The position numbers were made by a program, and so were the translations under genes. The notes beneath the pieces are model-generated. The model was not told the origin of the DNA and searched no databases. It was given only the letters and a program-made list of their open reading frames with translations. Below are positions 1 to 11,882 of a DNA stretch of 64,000 nucleotides, one piece after another. Numbering within the stretch: position 1 is the first letter of the stretch; each line of letters begins with the position of its first letter. Origin of the DNA: Tragulus kanchil (taxonomy: Eukaryota; Chordata; Mammalia; Artiodactyla; Tragulidae); assembly GCA_022376925.1 (NCBI GenBank), contig JAIOJX010000024.1, positions 166,191,608 to 166,255,607 of the forward strand, written 5' to 3'.

Positions 1-425
1 GTCACAGTTTCAACGCTTATACTCTGTATGTACATTATACTCCATGTGCATGCCACATCATCCTTTTTTAAACCAAACTTTTGCTTTTATGTTGTGGTAT
101 AATTCATCTACAGTATTACCTGAGTTTCCAGTGTGCAAAATGGTGGTAGTGGTGCTCAGTCGTGTCTGACTCTTTCCGACACTCTGAGCTCTCCAGGCTC
201 CTGTAGTCCATGGAATTTTCCAGGCAGGAATACTGGAGTGGATTGCCATTGCTTGCACCAGAGGATCTTCCCAGCACAAGGATCAAACCTGAGCCCCTTG
301 CATCTCCTGTGCTGGCAGGTGGATTCTTTACCACTGTGCCATTCACTATTTTTAAAGATTACACTCCCTTATAGCTTTTATAAAATATTAGTTGTATTCT
401 CCGTGATATACGTTATATCTTTGTA
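1..425 (-). mobile_element. Old L1 3'-UTR fragment, interrupted by Bov-tA
   Basis: The sequence on both sides of the SINE (1-145 and 344-425) resembles the reverse complement of an old mammalian L1 3' UTR. A longer version that includes the upstream part starts near 1035 in the second copy. There is no coding capacity. Family assignment is from memory of the consensus, not from a search. Confidence 0.55.
146..343 (-). mobile_element. Bov-tA SINE
   Basis: This is a ruminant tRNA-Glu/Bov-A SINE in reverse orientation. The 3' Bov-A part is near 150-240, and the tRNA-derived head with its B-box-like sequence and a terminal 'CTTTACCACTGTGCC' is near 270-343. It is diverged and sits inside an old L1 3' UTR. 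The repeat at 1249-1446 is the duplication partner, not a second insertion. Confidence 0.85.
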
Positions 426-429
426 GTTT

Positions 430-657
430 TTGTACTTTTTAAAATGTATTTTTAATTGGAAGATAATTGCTTTGCAGTGTTGTGTTGGTTTCTGCCATAC
501 AACAACCTGAGTCAGCCAGAAGTATTCATATGTCTCCTCCCTATTGAAACTCCCTCCCAAGCCCTACCCCATCCCGCCTCTCCAGGTCATCATAGAGGGC
601 CAGGCTAAGCTCCTGTGCTGTACAGCAGTTCCCCTAGCTATCTGTTTTCCGTATTGT
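430..657 (-). mobile_element. Ruminant L1 3' end
   Basis: This matches the reverse complement of the ruminant L1 3' UTR: an AATTGGA-AGATAATTGCTTT-like start followed by the C-rich stretch with 'GCCATACAACAACCTGAGT'. It recurs near 1534-1761 and, with an internal deletion of about 25 bases, near 2731-2900. Confidence 0.8.
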
Positions 658-1034
658 ATATTAATTATTCCCCAGGGCCTTTCCCAGTTCACAGCATGGG
701 GTATGGAAATGCAGAAGTGGTGGCCTAGTGCTGCGGTGATCTCACTGGCCCAGAGCAACAAAACATCCAGGACTTGAGTCCAATTTCTTCAGTAAAGGGA
801 ACCAAAGAAAGGTGAGTCTGACTTTCTGCATGCAATTTTTTGTTTGGTGCATGTTTGTGTCTTCTGAGCTGTGAGTGTAAGTTAGGAGACTGAAAATCAA
901 AGCAGACATCTGTCATCAAGAGGCTAAAATACTAAATAGATTTTAGTAGTCTTTGGTGCTAAGGATATAAAAGTTGGAATTCCGAACCTTTCAAGTAGAA
1001 AAGGCCAAAGAAATACTGTAAATTTGCTGGTGAG
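658..1034. other. Unassigned intergenic sequence
   Basis: No coding signal, RNA gene or repeat family is recognised. It separates the two copies of duplication 1. Confidence 0.5.
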
Positions 1035-1533
1035 ACTTTTATCTTTTATTGAGATATGCTTGATTTACAGTATTATGAAAGGTTCAGATGTATGTAACAG
1101 TGAGTCACAGTTTCAACGCTTATACTCTGTATGTACATTATACTCCATGTGCATGCCACATCATCCTTTTTTAAACCAAACTTTTGCTTTTATGTTGTGG
1201 TATAATTCATCTACAGTATTACCTGAGTTTCCAGTGTGCAAAATGGTGGTAGTGGTGCTCAGTCGTGTCTGACTCTTTCCGACACTCTGAGCTCTCCAGG
1301 CTCCTGTAGTCCATGGAATTTTCCAGGCAGGAATACTGGAGTGGATTGCCATTGCTTGCACCAGAGGATCTTCCCAGCACAAGGATCAAACCTGAGCCCC
1401 TTGCATCTCCTGTGCTGGCAGGTGGATTCTTTACCACTGTGCCATTCACTATTTTTAAAGATTACACTCCCTTATAGCTTTTATAAAATATTAGTTGTAT
1501 TCTCCGTGATATACGTTATATCTTTGTAGTTTT
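1035..1533 (-). mobile_element. Old L1 3'-UTR fragment (second copy, more complete)
   Basis: It begins with a TTTATTGAGATATGCTTG-like L1 3'-UTR signature in reverse and continues through the region shared with 1-425. It is split by the Bov-tA copy at 1249-1446. Confidence 0.55.
1249..1446 (-). mobile_element. Bov-tA SINE (duplicate of 146-343)
   Basis: Identical or nearly so to the SINE at 146-343 and displaced by 1103. It belongs to duplication 1 and should not be counted as an independent insertion. Confidence 0.85.
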
Positions 1534-1860
1534 TGTACTTTTTAAAATGTATTTTTAATTGGAAGATAATTGCTTTGCAGTGTTGTGTTGGTTTCTGCCA
1601 TACAACAACCTGAGTCAGCCAGAAGTATTCATATGTCTCCTCCCTATTGAAACTCCCTCCCAAGCCCTACCCCATCCCGCCTCTCCAGGTCATCATAGAG
1701 GGCCAGGCTAAGCTCCCTGTGCTGTACAGCAGTTCCCCCCTAGCTATCTGTTTTCCGTATTGTAATATATATATTTCAGGGCCACTCTCTCCCTTCTTCC
1801 CACCCTCTCCTTCTCCCACTGTGTCCACAAGTCTGTTCACTGTGTCCGCATCTCTATTTA
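1534..1860 (-). mobile_element. Ruminant L1 3' end, left part of an L1 split by BovB
   Basis: L1 3' UTR in reverse orientation, ending near 1860 at 'GCATCTCTATTTA', where BovB begins. The L1 resumes near 4040 with the next consensus block (the 'CCCTGCAAATAGG' region), so BovB is inserted in this L1. The bases at 4039-4050 resemble the left edge only imperfectly, so the target-site duplication is uncertain. Confidence 0.8.
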
Positions 1861-2705
1861 GTCGCTAAGTCGTGTCCAGCTCTTTTCAACCCCATGGACT
1901 GTGCCATGTCGGGCCTCCCTGTCCCTCACTTTCTCCCAGAGTTTGCCCAAGTTCATATCGATTGGCTGGGTAACACCAGTGACATCTCATTTTCTGCTGG
2001 GATAACATCCCATTCTCTGCTGCCTTCTTCTCCTTTTGCCTTCAGTCTTTCCAAAATCAGAATCTTTTCCGGTGAGTCAGCTCTTCCCATCGGGTGGCCA
2101 AAATACTGCAGCTTCAGCATCGTTCCTTCCAATGAACATTCAGGGTTGACTTCCTTTAGGATTGACATGTTTGATCTACTTGCTGTTCAAGGGTCTCTCA
2201 AGAGTCTTCTCCAGCATCACAATTCAAAAGCATTGATTCTCTGGTGCTTAGCCTTTTTTATGGTCCAGCTCTCACATCTGTACGTGACTACTGGAAAGAC
2301 CATAGCTTTGACAATATGGACCTTTGTTGGCAAAGTGATGTATTTGCTTTTTAATATTGCTGTCTAGGTTTGTCATAGCTTTTGTTCCAACAAGCAAGTA
2401 TCTTTACTACTAAACCACCTGGGAAGACCCAAGAAGCAAGCATCATTTAATTTCATGGCTCCAGTTACTGTCCGCACTGATTTTAGAGCCCAAGAAGAGA
2501 AAATCTGTCACTTCTGTTTTTCTCCTTCTTTTTGCCATGAAGCAATAGGACCAGATGCCATGATCTTCATTCTTTGAATATTGAGTTTCAAGCCAGCTTT
2601 TACACTCTCCTCTTTCACCTTTGTCAAAAGGCTCTTTAGTTCCTCTTCACTTTGCCATTAAAGTGGTATCATCTGCATGTCTGAGGTTACTGATATTTTC
2701 CTGGC
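1861..2705 (-). mobile_element. BovB LINE 3' portion
   Basis: The RTE-type ruminant LINE starts at its 3' end (reverse complement of the GTCGCAAAGAGTCGGACA-type terminus) and runs towards the reverse transcriptase. The minus strand encodes C-terminal BovB protein fragments, for example at 1953-2168, broken by stops. This is the first of two duplicated copies. It is non-functional. Confidence 0.9.
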
Positions 2706-2730
2706 AAAGTGGTATCATCTGCAATAATGG

Positions 2731-2996
2731 GCTTTGCAGTGTTGTGTTGGTTTCTGCCATACAACAACCTGAGTCCCTACTTCCCCCATTGAAACTCCCT
2801 CCCAAGCCCTACCCCATCCCGCCTCCAGGTCATCATAGAGGGCCAGGCTAAGCTCCTGTGCTGTACAGCAGTTCCCCTAGCTATCTGTTTTCCGTATTGT
2901 AATATATATATTTCAGGCCTCTCTCTCCCTTCTTCCCACCCTCTCCTTCTCCCACTGTGTCCACAAGTCTGTTCACTGTGTCCGCATCTCTATTTA
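2731..2996 (-). mobile_element. Ruminant L1 3' end (third copy of the segment)
   Basis: Same L1 3'-UTR sequence as 430-657 and 1534-1860, with about 25 bases deleted near 2775. It is present because duplications 1 and 2 overlap in their source sequence. Confidence 0.8.
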
Positions 2997-4040
2997 GTCG
3001 CTAAGTCGTGTCCAGCTCTTTTCAACCCCATGGACTGTGCCATGTCGGGCCTCCCTGTCCCTCACTTTCTCCCAGAGTTTGCCCAAGTTCATATCGATTG
3101 GCTGGGTAACACCAGTGACATCTCATTTTCTGCTGGGATAACATCCCATTCTCTGCTGCCTTCTTCTCCTTTTGCCTTCAGTCTTTCCAAAATCAGAATT
3201 TTTTCCCGGGTGAGTCAGCTCTTCCCATCGGGTGGCCAAAATACTGCAGCTTCAGCATCGTTCCTTCCAATGAACATTCAGGGTTGACTTCCTTTAGGAT
3301 TGACATGTTTGATCTACTTGCTGTTCAAGGGTCTCTCAAGAGTCTTCTCCAGCATCACAATTCAAAAGCATTGATTCTCTGGTGCTTAGCCTTTTTTATG
3401 GTCCAGCTCTCACATCTGTACGTGACTACTGGAAAGACCATAGCTTTGACAATATGGACCTTTGTTGGCAAAGTGATGTATTTGCTTTTTAATATTGCTG
3501 TCTAGGTTTGTCATAGCTTTTGTTCCAACAAGCAAGTATCTTTACTACTAAACCACCTGGGAAGACCCAAGAAGCAAGCATCATTTAATTTCATGGCTCC
3601 AGTTACTGTCCGCACTGATTTTAGAGCCCAAGAAGAGAAAATCTGTCACTTCTGTTTTTCTCCTTCTTTTTGCCATGAAGCAATAGGACCAGATGCCATG
3701 ATCTTCATTCTTTGAATATTGAGTTTCAAGCCAGCTTTTACACTCTCCTCTTTCACCTTTGTCAAAAGGCTCTTTAGTTCCTCTTCACTTTTTGCCATTA
3801 AAGTGGTATCATCTGCATGTCTGAGGTTACTGATATTTTTCCTGGCAATCTTGATTCCAGCTTGTGTTTCATCCAGACCAGCCTTTGCATGATGTATTCT
3901 GCATATAAGTTAAATACACTGGGTGGCAACATACAGCCTTGATGTACTCCTTTCCCAGTATTAAGCCAGTCTGTTGTTCCATGTAAGATTTTAACTGTTG
4001 CTTCTTAACTCACATACAGGTTTCTATGGAGTCAGGTAAG
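2997..4040 (-). mobile_element. BovB LINE, 5'-truncated, inserted in L1
   Basis: BovB from its 3' end at 2997 to a 5' truncation near 4040, about 1.04 kb. The catalytic YADD position reads HADD on the minus strand near 3806-3820. Stops and frameshifts make it a pseudo-element. L1 sequence lies on both sides. Confidence 0.88.
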
Positions 4041-4094
4041 ACATCACTGTTCCTGCCCTGCAAATAGGTTCATGAGCACCATTATTCTAAATTC

Positions 4095-4132
<38 letters not shown>

Positions 4133-4795
4133 TATATACATGTATGACCATATATGCATATATCTCTACACATATACATACATATATGTGTGTGTGTGTG
4201 TGTGTGTGTTAATATACAACATTTGTTTTTCTCTTTCTGACTCACTTCAGTCTTTACAACAGGCTCTAGGTTTATACGTCTCAGTTCTGATGACTCAAAT
4301 TCATTCATTTTTATGACTAATTAATAGTTAATTGTATGTATGTACCACAACTTCTTTATCCATTCATCTTTCAATGGACATCTCGGGTGTTTCAATGTCC
4401 TGGCTACTGTAAATTGTGCTGAAATGAACATTAAGTTGCATGTATCTTTTTGAATTACTGTTTTCTCAGGGTATATGCCCAGTAGAGTGATTGCTCTCAT
4501 ACGTATTACCTCCTTTTTATCCATTCAGCTTCAGTGGGCACTTATGTTGCTTCCATGTCTTGCTTATTAAAAATACTGCTGCAGCAGATATTTGGTTGCA
4601 TATATATTTTCTAATTATGATTTTCTCTAGATATATACCCAGGAGTGGGATTGCAAGATGATATTGTATCTTTATTTTTAGTTTTTTAAGGAACTTCCAT
4701 AAATTCCATATTGGCTGCACCAATTTACATTTCTACCATGTTTGAAGGATCCTATTCCTCCACACCCTCTCTATGATTTCTTATTGCAGACTTTA
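4041..4795 (-). mobile_element. L1 3' UTR / ORF2 C-terminus, right part
   Basis: This continues the L1 interrupted by BovB. Minus-strand fragments at 4321-4524 and 4517-4723 resemble the C-terminal end of L1 ORF2p (LLGIYPEK and CPLKDEWIKK-like blocks). The element is 5'-truncated near 4795, next to a SINE tail. Confidence 0.8.
4097..4209. repeat. Compound AC...TG microsatellite with inverted symmetry
   Basis: An (AC)n run at about 4097-4128 and a (TG)n run at about 4187-4209 flank about 58 bases of AT-rich sequence. AC and TG runs are reverse complements, so the tract could fold as a hairpin with a stem of up to about 22 bp. It lies within the L1 3' UTR. Confidence 0.9.
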
Positions 4796-4805
4796 AAAAA
4801 AAAAT

Positions 4806-5070
4806 TTTTTTTCAATTTTGGCCTCTTTTATTGTTTTTTTTTTTTCATCCATCTTTATTCTTTGGCCTGTGTGGGCCTCCCATTGCAGTGGCCTCTCTCC
4901 TTGCAGAGCACCATCTCTGGGCACATCACTCCAGAGTGCTGACTCCTAATTGGACACACCAGTCCAGCTGCTCCATAGCACATGGGATCTTTCCAGGCCA
5001 GGGATCAAACCAGTGCCCCTTGCACTGCAAGGTGAACTCTTTACCCACTGGACCACCAAGGAACCCCCCC
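4806..5070 (-). mobile_element. CHR-like tRNA-derived SINE
   Basis: Reverse-oriented SINE. It has a poly(T)-side tail near 4806-4846, a body with 'CTTTATTCTTTGGCCTGTG' and 'AATTGGACACACCAGTCCAG', and a tRNA-like head ending 'CCACTGGACCACCAAGGAA'. The head and the GATCTTTCCAGGCCAGGGATC block match cetartiodactyl CHR-type SINEs. The body is shared with copies near 13.1, 20.8 and 25.1 kb. It lies between two L1 copies. Confidence 0.75.
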
Positions 5071-5077
5071 TCCACCA

Positions 5078-7428
5078 AAATTTATTGTTAATTGAAGGAT
5101 AATTGCTTTACTATGTTGTGTTGGTTTCTGCCATACATCAACACAAGTTAGCCGTATGTATATATAGGTAACCTCCCTACAACCTCCCATCCCATCCCCA
5201 TGCCTCAATGTTGTCACAGAGCACTGGATTGAACTCCCTGCATCATATATGAAATTCCCATTGGCTATCTATTTTACATGTGGTAATGTACATGTTTCAG
5301 TGCTCTCCTCTCAATGTATTTGTCCCGCCCTGTCCTTCCCTGCTATGCCCACAAATCTGTTCTCTGTGTCTGTGTCTCCATTACTACTCTGCAAATAGGT
5401 TCATCAGGACCATTTTCTAGTTCCATAGATGTGCATTAACAGACAATAATTGTTTCTCTCTTCTGACTTACTCTCTATAACAGGGTCTAAGTTTCTCCAT
5501 CTCACTAGAACAGACTCAAATTCATTTCATTTTTTATGGCTAAATAATAGTACCTCACATAAATGTACCACAGCTTATTTATACATTCATCTGTCAATGG
5601 TCGTCTAGGTTACTTCCACATCCTGACTATTGTAAATAGTGCTGCAATGAGCATTAGGGTATATGTGTGTTTTTGAATTATGGTTTTCTCATGGTATGTG
5701 GCCAGTAGTGGGATTGCTAGGTCATATGATATTTTTATTCCTCTTTTGTAAAGAAATTTTCATACTGTTCTCCATAATGGCTGTATCAATTTACATTCCC
5801 AACAATTGTGCAAGAGTATTCCTTTTTCTCTGTATTTTCTCCAGCATTTATTCTTTGTGGATTTTTTGGTGATGGCCATTCTGACAGGAGGAGGGTGATA
5901 TCTCATTATAGTTTTGGTTTGCATTTCTCTAATAATTGGCACTGTTGAACTTTGTTTCATGTTCTATTTGACCAACTGTATGTCTTCTTTGAAGAAGTAT
6001 CTATTTAGGTCTTTTACTCAGTTTTAAGTTTTTTTGTTTGTTTTGTTTTTGATATTGAGCTGCATGAGCTATTTGTGATTTGAATATTTTGGACATTAAT
6101 CCATTGTCAGTCACATGATTTCCAATATTTTCGACCTTTCTGTAGGTTGTCTTCCATTGTTTATGATTTACTTTGCTGTGCAAAAGATTTTTAGTTTAAT
6201 TAGGTCCCATTTACTTATTTCCATTACTCTGAGAGATGTATTCAAAACGAAAATGCTGCAGTTTATGTCAGAGAGCATTCTATATTTTCCTTTGAGTTTT
6301 CTACACATGGGCATTACCAGATGGTCAGTAATGAAGTCAGTAATATGATCAGATTGACTGTATTCTTTGCAGCCGTAGAAATCTGTTGCCTACTATTTTA
6401 CATGTGGTAATGTACATGTTTCAGTGCTCTCCTCTCAATGTATTTGTCCCGCCTGTCCTTCCCTGCTATGCCCACAAATCTGTTCTCTGTGTCTGTGTCT
6501 CCATTACTACTCTGCAAATAGGTTCATCAGGACCATTTTCTAGTTCCATAGATGTGCATTAACAGACAATAATTGTTTCTCTCTTCTGACTTACTCTCTA
6601 TAACAGGGTCTAAGTTTCTCCATCTCACTAGAACAGACTCAAATTCATTTCATTTTTTATGGCTAAATAATAGTACCTCACATAAATGTACCACAGCTTA
6701 TTTATACATTCATCTGTCAATGGTCGTCTAGGTTACTTCCACATCCTGACTATTGTAAATAGTGCTGCAATGAGCATTAGGGTATATGTGTGTTTTTGAA
6801 TTATGGTTTTCTCATGGTATGTGGCCAGTAGTGGGATTGCTAGGTCATATGATATTTTTATTCCTCTTTTGTAAAGAAATTTTCATACTGTTCTCCATAA
6901 TGGCTGTATCAATTTACATTCCCAACAATTGTGCAAGAGTATTCCTTTTTCTCTGTATTTTCTCCAGCATTTATTCTTTGTGGATTTTTTGGTGATGGCC
7001 ATTCTGACAGGAGGAGGGTGATATCTCATTATAGTTTTGGTTTGCATTTCTCTAATAATTGGCACTGTTGAACTTTGTTTCATGTTCTATTTGACCAACT
7101 GTATGTCTTCTTTGAAGAAGTATCTATTTAGGTCTTTTACTCAGTTTTAAGTTTTTTTGTTTGTTTTGTTTTTGATATTGAGCTGCATGAGCTATTTGTG
7201 ATTTGAATATTTTGGACATTAATCCATTGTCAGTCACATGATTTCCAATATTTTCGACCTTTCTGTAGGTTGTCTTCCATTGTTTATGATTTACTTTGCT
7301 GTGCAAAAGATTTTTAGTTTAATTAGGTCCCATTTACTTATTTCCATTACTCTGAGAGATGTATTCAAAACGAAAATGCTGCAGTTTATGTCAGAGAGCA
7401 TTCTATATTTTCCTTTGAGTTTTCTCTA
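5078..7428 (-). mobile_element. L1 3' half, left part (inflated by duplication 3)
   Basis: L1 in reverse orientation: 3' UTR from 5078, then the ORF2 C-terminal region. Minus-strand fragments are at 5760-5960 and 6001-6183, repeated at 6883-7083 and 7124-7306. BovB interrupts it near 7429 and it resumes near 10789 with the next L1 consensus block (ACTGGTCTTACATTTAGG). The reading frame is broken. Confidence 0.85.
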
Positions 7429-7498
7429 CACATGGGCATTACCAGATGGTCAGTAATGAAGTCAGTAATATGATCAGATTGACTGTATTCTTTGCAGC
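5270..7498. repeat. Direct duplication 3 (about 5270-6374 and 6392-7498)
   Basis: Displacement is 1123. The block starts inside the L1 3' UTR and ends just inside BovB, ignoring both element boundaries. Copy 2 differs by single-base indels (for example one fewer C near 6450 and CT added near 7425). Confidence 0.95.
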
Positions 7499-7549
7499 CG
7501 TAGATGGAGAAGCTCTGTACAGTCACCAAGAAAAAAACCTAGAACTGAG

Positions 7550-10500
7550 TGTGACTCAGATCATGAACTCATTTTTTCAGAATTCAGAATTAAATTGAAG
7601 AAAGTAGGGAAAATTACTAGACCATTCAGGTATGGCCTAAATAAAATCCCTTTTGATTATACAGTAGAAGTAACAAATAGATTCAAGGGACTAGATCTAG
7701 TAGAAAGAGTTTCTAAAGAATTGTGGACAGAGGCTCATAACATTGTACAGGAGGTGGTGATCAACACCATCCCAAGAAAAAGGAATGCAAAAAGGCAAAA
7801 TATTTGTTTGAGGAGGCCTTGCAAATAGCTGAAAAAAAGAAGAGATGTGAAAGACAAAGGAGAAAAGAAAAGATATACCCATATGAATGCAGAGTTCCAG
7901 AGAATAGCTAGGAGAGATAAGAAACCTTCTTAAGTGAGCAAAGCAAAGAAAGGAAAACAAGAGAATGAAAACGACTAGAGATCTCTACAAGATTTAGAGA
8001 TATCAAGGGTACATTTCATGCAAAGATGGGCACAATAAAAGACAAAAACAGTACAGACCTAACAAAAGCAGACGATATTAAGAAGAGGTGACAAGAATAT
8101 GCAGTAGAACTATACAAAAAAAGACCATAATGAGCTGAATGACCATGATGGTGTGATCAGTCCTCTAGAGCCAGACATCTTAGAGTGCAAAGTCAAGTGG
8201 GCCCTAGGAAGCATTACTACAAATAAAGCTAGTGGAAGTTATGGAATTTCAGCTGAGCTATTTCAAATCCTAAAAGATGATGCTATTAAAGTGCTACACT
8301 CAACATGCCAGAAAATTTGGAAAACTCAGCAGTGGCCTCAGGACTAGAAAAGTTCAATTTTCATTCAAATCCCAAAAAAAGGGTAATGCCAAAGAATGTT
8401 CAGACTATCGCACCCTTGCACTCAATTCACATGCTAGCAAAGCAATGCTTAAAATCCTCCAAGCTACATTTCAACAATATATGAAATGAGAACTTCCAGA
8501 TGTACAAGCTGAGTTTAGAAAGGGTAGAGGAACCAGAGATCAAATTGCCAACATATGTTGGATCATATAAAGAGCGAGGGAATTCCAGAAAATCATGTGC
8601 TTCTGCTTTGTTGGCTACACTAAAGCATTTGACTGTGTGCATCACAACAAAGTGTGGAGAATTCTTAAAGAAAGAGATGTGAATATCAGACCACCTTACA
8701 TGCCTTCTGTGAAATCTGTATGCAGGACAAGAAACAACATTTAGAACTGAACGTGGTACAGTAGACTGATCCCAAATAGGGAAAGGAGTACGTTGAGGCT
8801 GTATATTGTCACCCTGATGATTTGAGTTAGATGCAGAACACATCATGTGAAATGCTGACCTGTATGAAGCACAAGCTTGAATCAAGAGTTCTGGGAAAAA
8901 TATCAATAACCTCAGGTATGCAGATGACACCACCCTAATAGCCAAAAGTGAAGAGGAACTAAAGAGCCTCTTCATGAAGGTGAAAGAGGAGAGTGATAAA
9001 GCTGGCTTGAAACTCAGTGTTCAAAAAATGAAGATCACGGCATCTGGTCCCATCACTTCATGGCAGATAAATGGGTATACAATGAAAACAGCGACAGGCT
9101 TGATTTTCTTGGGCTCCAAATCACTGCAGATGATGATTGCACTGTGAAATTAAAAGACACTTGCTGCTTGGAAGAAAAGTTATGACAAATCTAGACAGTG
9201 TATTAAAACAAGAATATGCAGTAGAACTATACAAAAAGACCATAATGAGCTGAATGACCATGATGGTGTGATCAGTCCTCTAGAGCCAGACATCTTAGAG
9301 TGCAAAGTCAAGTGGGCCCTAGGAAGCATTACTACAAATAAAGCTAGTGGAAGTTATGGAATTTCAGCTGAGCTATTTCAAATCCTAAAAGATGATGCTA
9401 TTAAAGTGCTACACTCAACATGCCAGAAAATTTGGAAAACTCAGCAGTGGCCTCAGGACTAGAAAAGTTCAATTTTCATTCAAATCCCAAAAAAAGGGTA
9501 ATGCCAAAGAATGTTCAGACTATCGCACCCTTGCACTCAATTCACATGCTAGCAAAGCAATGCTTAAAATCCTCCAAGCTACATTTCAACAATATATGAA
9601 ATGAGAACTTCCAGATGTACAAGCTGAGTTTAGAAAGGGTAGAGGAACCAGAGATCAAATTGCCAACATATGTTGGATCATATAAAGAGCGAGGGAATTC
9701 CAGAAAATCATGTGCTTCTGCTTTGTTGGCTACACTAAAGCATTTGACTGTGTGCATCACAACAAAGTGTGGAGAATTCTTAAAGAAAGAGATGTGAATA
9801 TCAGACCACCTTACATGCCTTCTGTGAAATCTGTATGCAGGACAAGAAACAACATTTAGAACTGAACGTGGTACAGTAGACTGATCCCAAATAGGGAAAG
9901 GAGTACGTTGAGGCTGTATATTGTCACCCTGATGATTTGAGTTAGATGCAGAACACATCATGTGAAATGCTGACCTGTATGAAGCACAAGCTTGAATCAA
10001 GAGTTCTGGGAAAAATATCAATAACCTCAGGTATGCAGATGACACCACCCTAATAGCCAAAAGTGAAGAGGAACTAAAGAGCCTCTTCATGAAGGTGAAA
10101 GAGGAGAGTGATAAAGCTGGCTTGAAACTCAGTGTTCAAAAAATGAAGATCACGGCATCTGGTCCCATCACTTCATGGCAGATAAATGGGTATACAATGA
10201 AAACAGCGACAGGCTTGATTTTCTTGGGCTCCAAATCACTGCAGATGATGATTGCACTGTGAAATTAAAAGACACTTGCTGCTTGGAAGAAAAGTTATGA
10301 CAAATCTAGACAGTGTATTAAAAATCAGAAACATCACTTTGCCAACAAAAATCTGTACAGTCAAAGCTAAAGTTTTCCCAGTAGTCACGTCTGGATGTGA
10401 GAGTTAGACCATAAAGAGGGCTGAGCACTGAAGAATTGATGCCTTTGAACTGTGGTGTTGGAGAAGACTCTTGAGAATCCCTTGGACTGCAAGGAGATCA

Positions 10501-10780
10501 CACATGTTAATCCTAAATGAACATTCAAGGACTGATACTGAAGCTGACGCCCAATACTTTGGCCACCTGATGCAAAGAGATGACTCATGGAAAGGACCTT
10601 GATGCTGGGAAAAAATAGAAGGCAGAAGGAGAAGTGTCCAACAGATGATGTGCTGGCATGATGGCATCACTGAGTCAAGGACATGAGTTTGAGGAAACTG
10701 CGGGAGATGGTGAGGGACAGGGAAGCCTGGCGTGCTGCAGTCCATCAGGTCTCGAAGAGTCAGACACTACTGAGCTACTG
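7550..10780 (+). pseudogene. BovB reverse transcriptase pseudogene
   Basis: The RTE-clade polymerase ORF is broken by stops and frameshifts. Readable pieces are a pre-RT segment at 7595-7828, RT fragments at 8153-8347 and 8277-8489 (with the PQD and SHASK-like blocks), and a YADD catalytic box at 8917-8928, followed by the C-terminal domain. YADD recurs at 10032-10043 and 11124-11135 only because of duplications 4 and 5. No intact protein is possible. Confidence 0.85.
8095..10323. repeat. Direct duplication 4 (about 8095-9207 and 9210-10323)
   Basis: Displacement is 1115 inside BovB. Copies are nearly identical; one visible change is an A-run of 7 versus 5 near 8115 and 9234. The junction near 9205-9212 is almost seamless, with only a few shared A bases. 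Confidence 0.95.
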
Positions 10781-10788
10781 AGCTGAAC

Positions 10789-11020
10789 GTACTGGTCTTA
10801 CATTTAGGTTTTTATCCATTTTGAGTTTATTTCTATGTAAGGTATTAGCAGATGTTCTAAGTTTATTATTTTGCATGTAACTGTCTAGTTTTCACATCAA
10901 CACTTATTGAAAAGACTGTCTTCTCTATTGTATATTCATACTCAAACATAGATTAATTGACTGCAAGTACATGGGTTTACACTTATTGAAAAGACTGTCT
11001 TTCTCTCTATTGTATTTCAT
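10789..11020 (-). mobile_element. L1 ORF2 region, right of BovB (first copy)
   Basis: L1 resumes in reverse orientation after BovB (TTTATCCATTTTGAGTTTAT block). It is cut short by the junction of duplication 5. Confidence 0.85.
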
Positions 11021-11030
11021 ACTCGAATTT

Positions 11031-11882
11031 GAGTTAGATGCAGAACACATCATGTGAAATGCTGACCTGTATGAAGCACAAGCTTGAATCAAGAGTTCTG
11101 GGAAAAATATCAATAACCTCAGGTATGCAGATGACACCACCCTAATAGCCAAAAGTGAAGAGGAACTAAAGAGCCTCTTCATGAAGGTGAAAGAGGAGAG
11201 TGATAAAGCTGGCTTGAAACTCAGTGTTCAAAAAATGAAGATCACGGCATCTGGTCCCATCACTTCATGGCAGATAAATGGGTATACAATGAAAACAGCG
11301 ACAGGCTTGATTTTCTTGGGCTCCAAATCACTGCAGATGATGATTGCACTGTGAAATTAAAAGACACTTGCTGCTTGGAAGAAAAGTTATGACAAATCTA
11401 GACAGTGTATTAAAAATCAGAAACATCACTTTGCCAACAAAAATCTGTACAGTCAAAGCTAAAGTTTTCCCAGTAGTCACGTCTGGATGTGAGAGTTAGA
11501 CCATAAAGAGGGCTGAGCACTGAAGAATTGATGCCTTTGAACTGTGGTGTTGGAGAAGACTCTTGAGAATCCCTTGGACTGCAAGGAGATCACACATGTT
11601 AATCCTAAATGAACATTCAAGGACTGATACTGAAGCTGACGCTCCAATACTTTGGCCACCTGATGCAAAGAGATGACTCATGGAAAGGACCTTGATGCTG
11701 GGAAAAAATAGAAGGCAGAAGGAGAAGTGTCCAACAGATGATGTGCTGGCATGATGGCATCACTGAGTCAAGGACATGAGTTTGAGGAAACTGCGGGAGA
11801 TGGTGAGGGACAGGGAAGCCTGGCGTGCTGCAGTCCATCAGGTCTCGAAGAGTCAGACACTACTGAGCTACTGAGCTGAACG
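11031..11882 (+). mobile_element. BovB 3' portion (duplicate)
   Basis: Second copy of about 9940-10788 from duplication 5. It carries the YADD box at 11124-11135 and the BovB 3' terminus near 11882. It is not an independent insertion. Confidence 0.9.

Larger units (their letters stand above)
1..1761. repeat. Direct duplication 1 (about 1-657 and 1104-1761)
   Basis: The first 657 bases recur from 1104 at a displacement of 1103. The left copy is cut by the window edge. The block mixes an old L1 end, a Bov-tA and a younger L1 3' end, so it does not follow any element boundary. Differences are homopolymer-C length changes near 613-635 and 1715-1740. After the shared block, copy 1 runs into unique sequence while copy 2 continues into L1 and BovB. 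Confidence 0.95.
1569..3846. repeat. Direct duplication 2 (about 1569-2705 and 2731-3846)
   Basis: Displacement is about 1136 over the BovB part. The block crosses the L1/BovB boundary. The second copy has an internal deletion near 2775 and homopolymer changes near 3200. The bases 2706-2730 between copies repeat a scrambled piece of the adjacent BovB. Confidence 0.95.
7429..10788 (+). mobile_element. BovB LINE inserted in L1 (inflated by duplication 4)
   Basis: A 5'-truncated BovB in forward orientation. A small part of its left edge also occurs at 6304-6376 within duplication 3. It ends near 10788 with the GAGTCAGACACTACTGAGC-type terminus and A-poor tail. Subtracting the 1115-base duplication leaves about 2.2 kb. 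L1 sequence flanks both sides in the opposite orientation. Confidence 0.9.

Noticed and set aside
1894..2367. 157-codon plus-strand open frame
   Set aside because: Antisense of the BovB C-terminal region. The same frame is broken by small indels in the duplicate at 3030-3505.
8427..8975. 182-codon minus-strand open frame, repeated at 9542-10090
   Set aside because: It is the antisense of the BovB reverse transcriptase (YADD at 8917 on the plus strand). It has no domain of its own and appears twice only because of duplication 4.
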